In this document: positions 1 to 9,443 of the stretch, in pieces | How the letters are laid out: each line of letters begins with the position of its first letter | Position numbering within the stretch: position 1 is the first letter of the stretch | Source: Flaviflagellibacter rhizophilus | GTDB taxonomy: Bacteria; Pseudomonadota; Alphaproteobacteria; Rhizobiales; Methylopilaceae | Direction of reading: 5' to 3' | DNA: 64,000 nucleotides | Assembly (NCBI RefSeq): GCF_033898525.1 | Contig: NZ_JAXAFJ010000005.1 | Coordinates: 162,552 to 226,551, forward strand | Notes under the pieces: model-generated | Told to the model about the DNA's origin: nothing | The model's database searches: none | Seen by the model: the letters and a program-made list of their open reading frames with translations, nothing else | Made by a program: the position numbers and the translations under genes

Positions 1-2
1 GT

Positions 3-137
3 ACGCTGGAGCGCGACGGCGTGTGGATCATCGCCGGGCTGGTCACCAGCGTGGTCTCCGTCTTCATCGTTTCCGGCGTGCTCTACGCCATGGTTCAGAG
101 CTGCTGGTATCTGCTAACCGGCTATCTTGGCTTCTGA
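3..137 (+). CDS. C-terminal end of a small membrane protein (truncated by window edge)
   Basis: The open frame enters from the left edge and ends at TGA 135-137, giving the last 44 residues of a protein. It has a charged stretch (LERDG) followed by about 25 hydrophobic residues (IIAGLVTSVVSVFIVSGVLYAM) and an aromatic tail ending LLTGYLGF, which reads as one or two membrane segments. It lies on the same strand as the cellulose operon, 93 bases before bcsN, with a candidate CtrA site between them, so it is probably a separate transcription unit. I cannot name the family from this fragment. Confidence 0.5.
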   Translation, partial: TLERDGVWIIAGLVTSVVSVFIVSGVLYAMVQSCWYLLTGYLGF

Positions 138-146
138 AACCATCCG

Positions 147-162
147 TTAAGCGGGCATTAAC
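147..162 (+). promoter_or_regulatory. Candidate CtrA binding site upstream of bcsN
   Basis: TTAA (147-150), seven bases, then TTAAC (158-162): an exact match to the alphaproteobacterial CtrA consensus TTAA-N7-TTAAC. It sits 69 bases before the bcsN start. A further GGTTAA at 177-182 forms an inverted repeat with TTAACC at 158-163. Control of cellulose synthesis by the cell-cycle regulator CtrA is an inference from this site alone. Confidence 0.55.
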
Positions 163-230
163 CATAGGAGGGCAAAGGTTAACGGCGCCGAACAGGTGCT
201 TTGCGGAACCCACGACGGGCGGCGTGCGGA

Positions 231-1154
231 ATGACGATGAATCCCTCCCTTCGCTGTGCAGTGCTTGCAGTCGCCGGACTTGTCCTGGCGGGTTGCGGCG
301 GAGCACGCCAGGGCCCCACGCTCACCAGCCAGTTCACCCAGGTCACGGCAACAGAGGCTTTCGCAAGCCTGCCGCCGGGTGCACCGGAGACTGTCGCCGT
401 CATCCAGAAGAACTTCCGAAATGCCCGCTCGCAGGACATCATCCTGTCGACGGTCTCACGGACGCCCGGACAGAACCGCCTTACCGTAAGCATGTTCGGC
501 CCCATGCCGGACAATACGGGCTCGGACAATGTGCTGCCGAACCCAATCGATACGATACCGGAACTTGGCGTGGAGGTCCGCAAGGAATTCCAGACGGTTC
601 CGATGCAGATCTCGACCTATTTCGTACAGAACAAGTATGGCCCGTTCGGGTATGCCATGGGGCGGCCGGCTCCCGGCGAGCTCTGCATGTATGCGTGGCA
701 GCGGATCACCCAGACCAGCGGTCCCAACGTCAATCTGTTCTTCACGACGCGCGGCGCCATCGTGGTGCGCATGCGCATCTGCGAGACGGGAGCGACCGAG
801 TCCAGCCTGATTGCGCTGATGTACGGCTACGTCATCAACGCCACCTTCACCGAGGGCAACTGGAATCCCTATGGCACGCCGGTGCAGATCGACCACGATC
901 TCGGCAAGGCGGGCGGCGACCCGGTGACTCCGATCGGTCTCCTGGGCGACGCGACCGTTCTGGAAGGCGTAGTCGGTCCGGCTCCTGAAACGGTTGTCAC
1001 GCGTCGCAGTTCAGGTGCCATCTACAAGGATGCCGAACTGCGCCAGCCAAACGAGCGCAACTCCTGGCGCCCGGGTGCGGCATCGGCTCCGCAGGAGCCC
1101 GAGCGGGACTATTCGGGCTATGCGAGCGTGCCGCCGCCGCCGGGAGGCAACTAG
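231..1154 (+). CDS. bcsN: Cellulose biosynthesis lipoprotein BcsN
   Basis: First gene of the cellulose operon. BcsN is an accessory protein known from rhizobial and Agrobacterium-type cellulose operons; its exact role is not established. The N-terminus has a short positive region, a hydrophobic stretch and an LAGC lipobox, so it should be a lipoprotein, probably at the outer membrane. The body is a single domain with conserved-looking APETVAVIQKNFRNARSQDI and CMYAWQRI stretches, followed by a low-complexity proline-rich tail ending PPPPGGN. I chose ATG 231 over the TTG at 201 because it gives a normal lipoprotein signal; ATG 237 is also possible. About 120 bases separate it from bcsA. The call rests on sequence resemblance plus perfect operon context. 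Confidence 0.8.
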   Translation: MTMNPSLRCAVLAVAGLVLAGCGGARQGPTLTSQFTQVTATEAFASLPPGAPETVAVIQKNFRNARSQDIILSTVSRTPGQNRLTVSMFGPMPDNTGSDNVLPNPIDTIPELGVEVRKEFQTVPMQISTYFVQNKYGPFGYAMGRPAPGELCMYAWQRITQTSGPNVNLFFTTRGAIVVRMRICETGATESSLIALMYGYVINATFTEGNWNPYGTPVQIDHDLGKAGGDPVTPIGLLGDATVLEGVVGPAPETVVTRRSSGAIYKDAELRQPNERNSWRPGAASAPQEPERDYSGYASVPPPPGGN

Positions 1155-1275
1155 AAGTGGCATGCGCGTCGCATCCACCGCTGCGCGCGGCAGAAATATT
1201 AACCCGCATACGAGAGTTTGACCGGCAAGGATCCTTGCACGGTGGGTGCGGACGCGCATCCCGGGGCGAAACCAG

Positions 1276-3465
1276 ATGTTGCTGAGAATTTTCCTCGCCC
1301 TGACTTGGTTGGTGTGCGCGGCGGCAGTGATTTTCCTCATCACGCTGCCCATCAGCCTGCAATCCCATCTGATCGCCGGCACCTTCGTCGTCGCCATCAT
1401 GATCGTGCTGAAGGCGGTCGGCGCGGGCGGCGTGTGGCGCATCATCTCCCTTTGCCTGGGCACCGCCATCGTGCTGCGCTACGCCTACTGGCGTACGACG
1501 AGCACCCTGCCGCCCATCAACGAGCTGGAAGACTTCATTCCCGGCCTGCTGCTCTACCTAGCCGAGATGTACAGCGTGTTCATGCTGTTCCTGTCGCTGT
1601 TCGTGGTGGCACGCCCGCTGAAGGAAGGGCAGGTGGCTCCGCCGACCAAGACCTTCCCGATGGTCGATGTTTTCGTGCCGACCTACAACGAGGAAGCCAG
1701 CCTGCTGACCTCGACGCTCGCCGCGGCGCAGGCCATGGACTATCCCAAGGACCGCTTCAACGTATGGCTGCTGGACGACGGCGGCTCCGACCAGAAGTGC
1801 AATTCGAACAATGCCGAGGAAAGCGAGGCGGCACGCGAGCGCCGTGCCGAGCTTCAGGCTCTCTGCGAAAACATGGGTGCGCGCTATCTGACCCGCGCCC
1901 GCAACGTTCATGCCAAGGCCGGCAATCTTAACAACGGGCTCGAGAACTCGACCGGTGAACTGGTGGCGGTGTTCGACGCCGACCATGCTCCGGCACGCGA
2001 CTTCCTGAAGGCGACCGTCGGCTATTTCGAGCACGACCCCAAGCTCTTCCTCGTCCAGACGCCGCACTTCTTCATCAATCCCGACCCGGTGGAGCGTAAT
2101 TTGCGCACCTTCCAGGTGATGCCGTCCGAGAACGAGATGTTCTACGGCATCATCCAGCGTGGCCTGGACAAGTGGAACGCCGCGTTCTTCTGCGGGTCGG
2201 CGGCGGTGCTAAGCCGCGAATGCCTGAAGGTCACGAACGGCTTCAGCGGCGTCTCCATCACCGAGGACTGCGAGACCGCGCTGGAACTGCATTCGCGCGG
2301 CTACAACAGCATCTATGTCGACCGCCCGCTGATCGCGGGCCTGCAGCCTGCCACCTTCGCCAGCTTCATCGGCCAGCGCACCCGGTGGGCGCAGGGCATG
2401 ATGCAGATCAACATGTTCCGCTTCCCGCCCCTGAAGCGTGGCCTGACGATCGCGCAGCGGCTTTGCTACATGTCCAGCACGATGTTCTGGCTGTTTCCCA
2501 TCGCCCGGATGATCTTCCTCGTCGCGCCGTTCTTCTATCTGTTCTTCGGGCTGGAGATCTTCACCGCGTCGGGGCCTGAATTCATGGCCTATACGTGGAC
2601 CTACATCCTCGTGAACCTGATGATGCAGAACTACCTCTACGGGTACTTCCGCTGGCCATGGATTTCCGAGCTCTACGAGTTCATCCAGTCAGTCTACCTG
2701 TTCCCCGCGCTGATCTCGGTGATGCTCAATCCTCGTCGCCCCACCTTCAAGGTGACCTCGAAGAACGAGGATCTCCAGACGGCGCACATCTCTGAACTCG
2801 GCCGGCCCTTCTACATCATCTTCGCACTGCTGCTGGTCGGTGTCGGCGTCACCATCTGGCGCGTGATCGCGCATCCCTACGAGGCGGACGTCACGCTCGT
2901 CGTCGGTGCGTGGAACATCCTCAATCTCATCATGGCGGGCTGCGCGCTGGGCGTTGTGTCCGAGCGCACCGACCCCAGGCACAGCCACCGCGTCAACGTG
3001 CAGCGCCGCGCGGAATTCCTGTTCGGCGATCAGGTGGTGCCCGCCACCATCGAGGACGTGTCCTATGGCGGCGCAAAGATCCGCTTCGGCAGCGCCAAGC
3101 GCCTGCAGGGGCTTGCCTCGGGCGCCATCGCCACCATCCGCTTCCAGCCTCATGGGCAGGAGGAGATGAAGGAGCTTCCGCTGCGGGTGCGCACCATGAC
3201 GCACGAGGACGGCGTGTTCCTGGGCACGCAGTTCATGCCGGGAACGGCCGAGCATCACCGCCTCATCGCAGACCTGATCTTCGCGAACTCCGACCAGTGG
3301 ACGCAGTTCCAGCGCTCGCGGCGCCGCAATCCGGGCATCCTTCGGGGCACGTTCTGGTTCCTCGGCACGGCGTTCTGGCAGACCGGTCGCGGGCTCGTTT
3401 ATCTGGTCCGTGCCATGCGGCCCCGGCATGCGGAAGCCGGCGCCACGGCCAGTTCGGGGCACTGA
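1276..3465 (+). CDS. bcsA: Cellulose synthase catalytic subunit BcsA (UDP-forming, PilZ domain)
   Basis: Inner-membrane processive GT2 enzyme that polymerises glucose from UDP-glucose and feeds the chain through its own membrane channel. From ATG 1276 it is 729 residues, the usual size. Visible catalytic elements are DDG near 167, DAD near 234, the FFCGSAA acceptor loop, TED near 329 and QRTRW near 367. Hydrophobic helices flank the catalytic domain (about 1-110 and 390-560). A C-terminal PilZ domain carries RHSHR (RxxxR) followed by DVSYGG (DxSxxG), the cyclic-di-GMP binding signature, so activity should be gated by c-di-GMP. An in-frame GTG at 1246 would add ten residues; I prefer the ATG because it starts directly at the first membrane helix. 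bcsB begins one base after its stop. Confidence 0.95.
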   Translation: MLLRIFLALTWLVCAAAVIFLITLPISLQSHLIAGTFVVAIMIVLKAVGAGGVWRIISLCLGTAIVLRYAYWRTTSTLPPINELEDFIPGLLLYLAEMYSVFMLFLSLFVVARPLKEGQVAPPTKTFPMVDVFVPTYNEEASLLTSTLAAAQAMDYPKDRFNVWLLDDGGSDQKCNSNNAEESEAARERRAELQALCENMGARYLTRARNVHAKAGNLNNGLENSTGELVAVFDADHAPARDFLKATVGYFEHDPKLFLVQTPHFFINPDPVERNLRTFQVMPSENEMFYGIIQRGLDKWNAAFFCGSAAVLSRECLKVTNGFSGVSITEDCETALELHSRGYNSIYVDRPLIAGLQPATFASFIGQRTRWAQGMMQINMFRFPPLKRGLTIAQRLCYMSSTMFWLFPIARMIFLVAPFFYLFFGLEIFTASGPEFMAYTWTYILVNLMMQNYLYGYFRWPWISELYEFIQSVYLFPALISVMLNPRRPTFKVTSKNEDLQTAHISELGRPFYIIFALLLVGVGVTIWRVIAHPYEADVTLVVGAWNILNLIMAGCALGVVSERTDPRHSHRVNVQRRAEFLFGDQVVPATIEDVSYGGAKIRFGSAKRLQGLASGAIATIRFQPHGQEEMKELPLRVRTMTHEDGVFLGTQFMPGTAEHHRLIADLIFANSDQWTQFQRSRRRNPGILRGTFWFLGTAFWQTGRGLVYLVRAMRPRHAEAGATASSGH

Positions 3466-3466
3466 C

Positions 3467-5911
3467 ATGCTGCGTGGCTACCTTCTCGCCATCGCCCTTG
3501 CGGCACTTGCCACAGGCCCTGCCGCTGCGCAGAGCGGCGGCAATGTGGCGCCGTTCGACATCGGTGGAACGGGTGTCCGCCCCGCACCGCGCGAGCCCGA
3601 ACCGGCTCTGCAACCCGAGCCTCAGGCGCCGGTGGCACCAGAAGCCGCCCAGCCGGCGGCAGCCCAGATCAGCCGGTATCTCGTTCCGTTTCCGACCATG
3701 CGTCTGCAGGGTGAGATCGACAACCGTTCATGGGTGCTGCACCTCACCCGCGACGAGGCGGACGAGAACGCGAGCCTTTCGCTGCGCTACCTGAACTCCG
3801 TCATGGTTATGCCCGAGGCGTCCCGCCTGCGGATATTCATCAACGGTACCCGGGTGCTCGAGCAGGCGATCTCGTCGTCCAACGAGCCAGGGCGTGCGAC
3901 CGCGCCGATTCCGGCCGGCGTGCTGCAGGCTGGACCCAACACCATCCGCGTCCAGGCGGTGATGTACCACCGCACGGATTGCACCACGCAGTCCACATTC
4001 GAACTCTGGACTGACGTCCAGCCTGAGGGCACGGGGCTGGTTCTGGGCAACCAGAGCGGGGCTCCCCGCATCACCAATCTGGAAGACCTCGCATCCGTCG
4101 GCTTCGATGTGGACGGACGAACCACCATACGCGTCCTCGTGCCGTCCAGCGGGCAGTCGCAGGTCGCGGCGCCCCTGATGCGCCTGTCGCAGGCGGTGGC
4201 CCTGCGCGGGCACTTCGCGCATCCGCAGGTGCGGGTCTACGATCGTGCGTCCGACGTTCCGACCGCCGGGCCGGGCATGCTGACGATCGTCATGGGCACC
4301 GGCCCCGATCTGCCGCGCATGCTGGCGCGTCCGCCCGCCGAGGCCTTGGCACGCGCGTCGGTTGTATTCGCCGAGGATGCCAAGCTAGGCCCCGTGGCGA
4401 TCGTGGGAGGTCCCACCTGGACGGAGGTGCGGGCGGCCGTGGACAGCGTCGCCGCAGCCCTCGAACGCCCTGTCTCGGTACCGCGCACGAGCCTCGACAC
4501 CACGGGCTGGCTGGCACCGGAGCCGCCGTTCATCACAGAACCGCGCAGCGTGCGGCTGGCGGATCTCGGGGTTCCGACGCAGGAGTTCGCAGGTCGCGTC
4601 TTCCGCACCCGTTTCGCCGTCGGCCTGCCGTCGGACTTCTTTGCAAACGCCTATGGCACCGGCACGCTCTATCTCGACGCCGCCTACGGCGCGAGCGTGC
4701 TGCCGGCCAGTCATCTCGATGTCTACGTCAACGGCAATCTGGCCTCGACGCTGACGCTTACCGAGCAGGAGGGTCGGATCTACCGGCATTTTCCGCTTGA
4801 TGTTCCGCTGCGCCATTTCAGGCCGGGCGTGAACCAGATGATGATCGAGGCCGTGGTGAACACGGCCCAGGACGCCGCGTGTGCGCCCGGCGCCACCATT
4901 CCCGGATCCAGCCGCTTCGTGCTTTTCGACACCACGGAATTCGCGGTTCCCCGTTTCGCCCGTCTCGGCAAGCGGCCGGATCTGGCGGCCACCGCCGGCA
5001 CCGGATTTCCCTACAATCGTGCTCCGCAGCCGACCGGGCTCATCCTGGGCCGACAGGACGCCGTGACCTTCTCGGCCGCCGCGACGCTGATGGCGCGCAT
5101 GGCGCAGGCCGCCGGACGGCCCATCGCGCTCGACACGACGATGTCCCCGGCCAACGCCACGTCGCGCAACGCCATCTTCGTGGGCGCCGTCGGCCAGATG
5201 CCGCCTGGTGTCCTGAACCAGCTGAAGCTCGCCGAGGACATCGCCACCAGCTGGCGCGCTCCCGACATGCAGCAGGCGGCGTTCACGCCTTCCGACCCTT
5301 ACGTGAACGCCCTGGAGGCCTATCAGCGTTCCCTCAGCGTTCGAGATCCTCGCCAGACGAAGGCCACGCCTGAGCCGCGCGATACGGAAGAGGTCTATGA
5401 CCGCTGGCGCGAGGATCTGTCCGGCGGCGGCGGCATCCGGGGCCAGTACCAGGCCTTCCGCGAATGGCTCGAGCGCAAGTTCGACCTGTCCTCGCAATCG
5501 CTCAGCATCCTCCCGGCAGAGGAGGCCCTGTTCACGCCGGCGCCGGCAACGGCTCTCCTGATGACGCAAGGCGGGAGCCCGGATGGCGCGGGCACCTGGA
5601 CGCTTGTGTCTGCTCCCACCGGCGACGCGCTTCTCACCTCCGTCTCGGATGTCGCGGCTCCGGGCCTCTGGAACACCATCGGCGGACGCGTCAGCACCTA
5701 TGAGGCCGTGACCGGGCGCGTGCGGGTGCAGGCTCCATCGCGCCTCGAATATGTGCAGACCCAGCCGCTGGCGGCGACCAATGCGCGGCTGATCGCGGCG
5801 AACTGGCTTTCGGCGAACACCGTCTACTACGCGTCCGGCCTTCTGCTGCTGTGCACCTTGCTTGGCGCGTACACGTTCAACTTCCTTGGTCGCCTGGGAC
5901 GGCAATCATGA
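3467..5911 (+). CDS. bcsB: Cellulose synthase periplasmic subunit BcsB
   Basis: Membrane-anchored periplasmic partner of BcsA that guides the nascent glucan and is required for synthase activity. The 814-residue product starts with a cleavable-looking signal (ATGPAAA-QSG), then a proline/alanine-rich linker, then the long periplasmic region with alternating carbohydrate-binding and flavodoxin-like modules. It ends with one transmembrane helix (YYASGLLLLCTLLGAYTF) and a short basic tail, as BcsB proteins do. The start codon lies one base after the bcsA stop, and the stop overlaps the bcsZ start (ATGA), so translation is coupled through the operon. Confidence 0.93.
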   Translation: MLRGYLLAIALAALATGPAAAQSGGNVAPFDIGGTGVRPAPREPEPALQPEPQAPVAPEAAQPAAAQISRYLVPFPTMRLQGEIDNRSWVLHLTRDEADENASLSLRYLNSVMVMPEASRLRIFINGTRVLEQAISSSNEPGRATAPIPAGVLQAGPNTIRVQAVMYHRTDCTTQSTFELWTDVQPEGTGLVLGNQSGAPRITNLEDLASVGFDVDGRTTIRVLVPSSGQSQVAAPLMRLSQAVALRGHFAHPQVRVYDRASDVPTAGPGMLTIVMGTGPDLPRMLARPPAEALARASVVFAEDAKLGPVAIVGGPTWTEVRAAVDSVAAALERPVSVPRTSLDTTGWLAPEPPFITEPRSVRLADLGVPTQEFAGRVFRTRFAVGLPSDFFANAYGTGTLYLDAAYGASVLPASHLDVYVNGNLASTLTLTEQEGRIYRHFPLDVPLRHFRPGVNQMMIEAVVNTAQDAACAPGATIPGSSRFVLFDTTEFAVPRFARLGKRPDLAATAGTGFPYNRAPQPTGLILGRQDAVTFSAAATLMARMAQAAGRPIALDTTMSPANATSRNAIFVGAVGQMPPGVLNQLKLAEDIATSWRAPDMQQAAFTPSDPYVNALEAYQRSLSVRDPRQTKATPEPRDTEEVYDRWREDLSGGGGIRGQYQAFREWLERKFDLSSQSLSILPAEEALFTPAPATALLMTQGGSPDGAGTWTLVSAPTGDALLTSVSDVAAPGLWNTIGGRVSTYEAVTGRVRVQAPSRLEYVQTQPLAATNARLIAANWLSANTVYYASGLLLLCTLLGAYTFNFLGRLGRQS

Positions 5912-6978
5912 TCGGTCGTACCTTCAAGACCTGCGCGAAGATCCTTGCGGCCGGGGTCGCCTGCCTCGTCCTGGGCGTATCGCTTTCCGTGGCGCAGGAA
6001 ACCAAGATGGTGGGCAGCGTCACCGACGCCGAGTGGGGCGCCTACAAGCAGAAGTTCGTGCAGCCCAACGGCCGGGTGGTCGATGACGGCAATGGCGGCA
6101 TCTCGCACACCGAGAGCCAGGGCTATGGAATGCTGCTGGCAGTCGCGGCAAACGATCCCGCCGGCTTCGAGCAGATCTGGACCTTCACCCGCACGCAAAT
6201 GCTGCTGCGCGACGACGGGCTGGCCGCGTGGAAGTGGGATCCTAACGCGAAGCCGCACATCACCGACATCAACAACGCAACGGACGGCGACATTCTGATC
6301 GCCTACGCGCTCGGGCTGGCCGGCACGAACTGGAAACAGACGGGGTATACCCGCGCCGCGCGAAGCCTCGCCAAGGCGATCTCCACCAGAACCATCGCCG
6401 AGCACAACGGCATGTCCATCATGCTGCCGGGCGCATCGGGTTTCGCCAAGGCGGACCGCGCCGACGGACCGGTGGTCAACCCATCCTACTGGATCTTCGA
6501 GGCCTTCGACGAACTGAAGCGGCTCGATCCGGAAACGGACTGGGCCTCCCTGCAAGCGGGCGGGCTTAAAGTACTCGACATGGCCCGCACCGGGCCGTCC
6601 GGCCTTCCACCCGAATGGCTGTCCCTGGCCGGCACTCCGCACCCGGCCGACGGATTCCCGGTGCAGTTCAGCTACAACGCCATCAGAATTCCGCTCTACT
6701 TGCTGCGCGCCGGGCTTGACGAAGCAGGCCGCCTCGCGCCCTACAAGAAGGCGTGGGCAAGCGGCATCCCCTCCGTGGTGAACCTGTCGAGCGGCGCGCC
6801 AGCGACCCAACTTGGCGAACCTGGCTACAGGATGGTCGCCGCCTCGTTGTTCTGCGCTTTGGACAAGGCGGCCGTGCCCGCTTCGTTGAAGCAGTTCAGT
6901 CCCACCCTCTACTATCCGTCCACCTTGCATCTGCTTGGTCTGTCGCTTGTTCGGCAAAGGTATTCGACATGCCTGTGA
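5908..6978 (+). CDS. bcsZ: Periplasmic endo-1,4-beta-glucanase BcsZ (GH8)
   Basis: Glycoside hydrolase family 8 cellulase that accompanies bacterial cellulose synthases and trims or edits glucan chains in the periplasm. The 356-residue protein has a signal peptide (GVSLSVAQ) and the GH8 signature GGISHTESQGYGMLLAV, in which Glu69 is the expected general acid. NNATDGDILIAYAL holds the conserved Asp126, and NPSYWIFEAF is the conserved substrate-binding region. It starts within the bcsB stop codon (ATGA) and overlaps the next gene by ten bases. Length and motifs are complete, so it should be active. Confidence 0.94.
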   Translation: MIGRTFKTCAKILAAGVACLVLGVSLSVAQETKMVGSVTDAEWGAYKQKFVQPNGRVVDDGNGGISHTESQGYGMLLAVAANDPAGFEQIWTFTRTQMLLRDDGLAAWKWDPNAKPHITDINNATDGDILIAYALGLAGTNWKQTGYTRAARSLAKAISTRTIAEHNGMSIMLPGASGFAKADRADGPVVNPSYWIFEAFDELKRLDPETDWASLQAGGLKVLDMARTGPSGLPPEWLSLAGTPHPADGFPVQFSYNAIRIPLYLLRAGLDEAGRLAPYKKAWASGIPSVVNLSSGAPATQLGEPGYRMVAASLFCALDKAAVPASLKQFSPTLYYPSTLHLLGLSLVRQRYSTCL

Positions 6979-9371
6979 GCCGTATCGCCATAGCCGTCGT
7001 GGTGTCCGGCCTTGCCGCAGGATACCTCGTAAGCGGCGGCTCGCCGGACGCGCGGGACGTGCAGGACACCCGGCCGGTAGGGTCGGGCAGGGCCGATCCG
7101 CTCTACACCGGCAGCCTGCCTCGTGGCCGGGTTCTCATGGCGCAGGCCGAGGGCGCGTCCGCCGGCGCGGATGCTGCTCCCGGCACAGCCCCGGCTGCGG
7201 GGGATGCTCCCAAGCCGGACCTCACCGCGCTGCGGTATTTCTCACGACAGGGCGACCAGCGCCGCGTCGACGCGGAGATCGCCCGCCTTCGCCTTCTCTA
7301 TCCCGGTTGGTCTCCGCCCGATAACCTTAACGAGCCCGAACAGGTTGGCGACCCGGAGCTCGACCGGATGTGGCAGCTGTTCGCGGACGGCAAATACGCC
7401 GAAGCGCGCAGCGCGGTCGCAGCCCGCCGCGCGGCCGATCCCAGGTGGACGCCGCCTGAAGACCTGACCGCCCGCCTCAACGAGGCCGAAGGGCGCGCCC
7501 GTTTGATGAACGCGTCCGACGCCAAGCAGTGGGAGACGGTGCTGCAGGTTGCGGCCGAGGTGCCGAACCTGTTGACCTGCGCCGACCCTGAATCCCTGTG
7601 GCGTGTCGGCGAAGCCTTTGCCAACACCGATCGGGCCGACCGCGCCCGCGATGCTTTCCAATACGTCCTGAAGAACTGCGACGACGCCGGCGTGCGCCTC
7701 GCCACGGTGCAGAAGGCTCTGGCCGTGCTCGACATCGCCCGGGTCGACCAGCTGCTCACGCTTGAGAGGAAAGGGGCAGACGGCAAGAGCGAGTTCGAGA
7801 CGGTTCGCGCCGACATCGTGCGCTCGAAGATCGGCCGCGCCGCCGAGACCAACCAGACGGCAGCCGCAGCCGATCTTTCCATGCTGGAAAACGTGGCCCG
7901 CACCGGCACGTCGGCCGACGATCCGCTGGTGCTCGGCTGGTATTACCTGCGTCAGAACCACGCCGATCAGGCGCTCACCTGGTTCCAGATGGCGACGAGC
8001 CGTGAGGACACGGCGAAATCCGCCGAGGGGCAGGTGCTGGCGCTGAGCGCTCTCGGCCGAAATCAGGAAGCCGAGCAGGTGGCTTACCCGGCCCGCACCA
8101 AGTCCGACGACATGCTGAAGGCCTACCGCATCGTCGCGACGGCGCTGCTGGCGACAGATCCCGCGCCGCGGCTCGAGGCCGGTGTCCTGGCGCGGACCGC
8201 TGACGAGCTGGGACGTGCCCGCGAGGCTTCCGGCGCACAGGCCGTCGGCTGGTACTCCTACAACACCAACCAGATCGGCACGGCCATCCAGTGGTTCACC
8301 ACCGCGCTGGGGTGGGATCCGAACGACGAGCCGTCCGCCTACGGGCTGGCCTTGTCCTACCAGAACCAGAAGGACCGCGCGGGTTTCAACCGGATCCTCC
8401 AGCAATGGGGGAGCCGCTCGCAGCGCATAGCCGACCTTGCTGTAGATCCTCGCCGCCGCCGCTCGGCAGCCCCGCCGGTTGCCATTCCCGCTCCGAAGAT
8501 CTCGACGGCGCAGATTGCCCCGCCCGCCGTGCGCGACCCGGTTCAAACCGGCGGCATATCGGGCTCGATATCGCGCGCTTCCGATGCCATTCGCGCCGAG
8601 CGTGCGGCCGCCGCGGCCGCCTATACGCCCAGCCGCGTCCAGGCCGCCGCTTCGGTGCCTGCGCCGCCGCAGCCCATTGCACCCGCGATGGTGCGGGAGA
8701 CGGTTCGCGAGACCGTGTCCGAACCGGCGCCCCGCGCCCCCCGTGCGATGAGCCGGGAAGATCTGGCTTCCAGCATGCTGGACGACTTCTCGGAGCCGGT
8801 TCGCGCCCCGCGCGAGGTCACGGTGACCCAGGTCAACCAGCCCGCTGTTCGTGGCGCGAAAGGCCCCTCGGGCTGTCCGTTGGCAAGGAACCCCACGACC
8901 GCCGCCAATCGCGGCTGGTGCCTGATGGAACTGGAACGCCCGATGGAGGCGATCGCGGCGTTCGACGTCGCGATTCAGACGGGCACTGGACAGGTCAAGG
9001 AAGATGCCGCCTACGGAAAGGCCTTGGCCAATCTGCGTGCGGGCCTCACGGGCAATGCCGCCGTTGCCGCCACCGAGGCTGCGCAGTCACCGCGCCGTTC
9101 GGTCGAGCTCTCGGTTCAGATCCTGACGCAGCGGGCCATCGCGTCCTACCGGGACGAGAAATACGCCGAGACCATCATCGCGCTCAACGAACGCTCCCGC
9201 TACGTTCCCGAGCAGAACGACCTGATGATGATGAGGGGGTGGGCCTACTTCAACCTGCGGCGCTACTCGGATGCGCAGCGCATCTTCACGGCTGTCTCCA
9301 AGACCGGCGACGCGGCGGGCATGCGTGGACTGGTGGCGATCGGCGAAGTGACCGGGCGCATCAAGGACTGA
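6969..9371 (+). CDS. TPR-repeat cellulose biosynthesis protein (BcsK-like)
   Basis: Last gene of the cellulose operon, overlapping bcsZ by ten bases. The 800-residue product has an N-terminal signal or anchor (IAIAVVVSGLAAGYLVSGG), a long helical region with repeated TPR-like units (for example YYLRQNHADQALTWFQMATS and WYSYNTNQIGTAIQWFTTAL), a central alanine/proline/arginine-rich disordered segment (about 500-630), then another TPR block to the end. It resembles the periplasmic TPR half of BcsC and the BcsK proteins of rhizobial cellulose operons. No C-terminal beta-barrel is present, so it cannot itself be the outer-membrane pore. It probably scaffolds export or contacts peptidoglycan. Confidence 0.75.
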   Translation: MPVSRIAIAVVVSGLAAGYLVSGGSPDARDVQDTRPVGSGRADPLYTGSLPRGRVLMAQAEGASAGADAAPGTAPAAGDAPKPDLTALRYFSRQGDQRRVDAEIARLRLLYPGWSPPDNLNEPEQVGDPELDRMWQLFADGKYAEARSAVAARRAADPRWTPPEDLTARLNEAEGRARLMNASDAKQWETVLQVAAEVPNLLTCADPESLWRVGEAFANTDRADRARDAFQYVLKNCDDAGVRLATVQKALAVLDIARVDQLLTLERKGADGKSEFETVRADIVRSKIGRAAETNQTAAAADLSMLENVARTGTSADDPLVLGWYYLRQNHADQALTWFQMATSREDTAKSAEGQVLALSALGRNQEAEQVAYPARTKSDDMLKAYRIVATALLATDPAPRLEAGVLARTADELGRAREASGAQAVGWYSYNTNQIGTAIQWFTTALGWDPNDEPSAYGLALSYQNQKDRAGFNRILQQWGSRSQRIADLAVDPRRRRSAAPPVAIPAPKISTAQIAPPAVRDPVQTGGISGSISRASDAIRAERAAAAAAYTPSRVQAAASVPAPPQPIAPAMVRETVRETVSEPAPRAPRAMSREDLASSMLDDFSEPVRAPREVTVTQVNQPAVRGAKGPSGCPLARNPTTAANRGWCLMELERPMEAIAAFDVAIQTGTGQVKEDAAYGKALANLRAGLTGNAAVAATEAAQSPRRSVELSVQILTQRAIASYRDEKYAETIIALNERSRYVPEQNDLMMMRGWAYFNLRRYSDAQRIFTAVSKTGDAAGMRGLVAIGEVTGRIKD

Positions 9372-9392
9372 CGGCCGAAGGCGTACACTCGC

Positions 9393-9417
9393 GGAACCTT
9401 GCAATGGCGTGCCGGTT
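9393..9417 (+). promoter_or_regulatory. Candidate EcfG (general stress) promoter
   Basis: GGAAC at 9393-9397, 16 bases, then GGTT at 9414-9417. This matches the alphaproteobacterial EcfG consensus GGAAC-N16/17-CGTT with one mismatch. It lies 27 bases before the start of the YciF-like gene, a family often under general stress control. Confidence 0.45.
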
Positions 9418-9443
9418 GATCCGGATCGACCGCGAGGCGCGTC

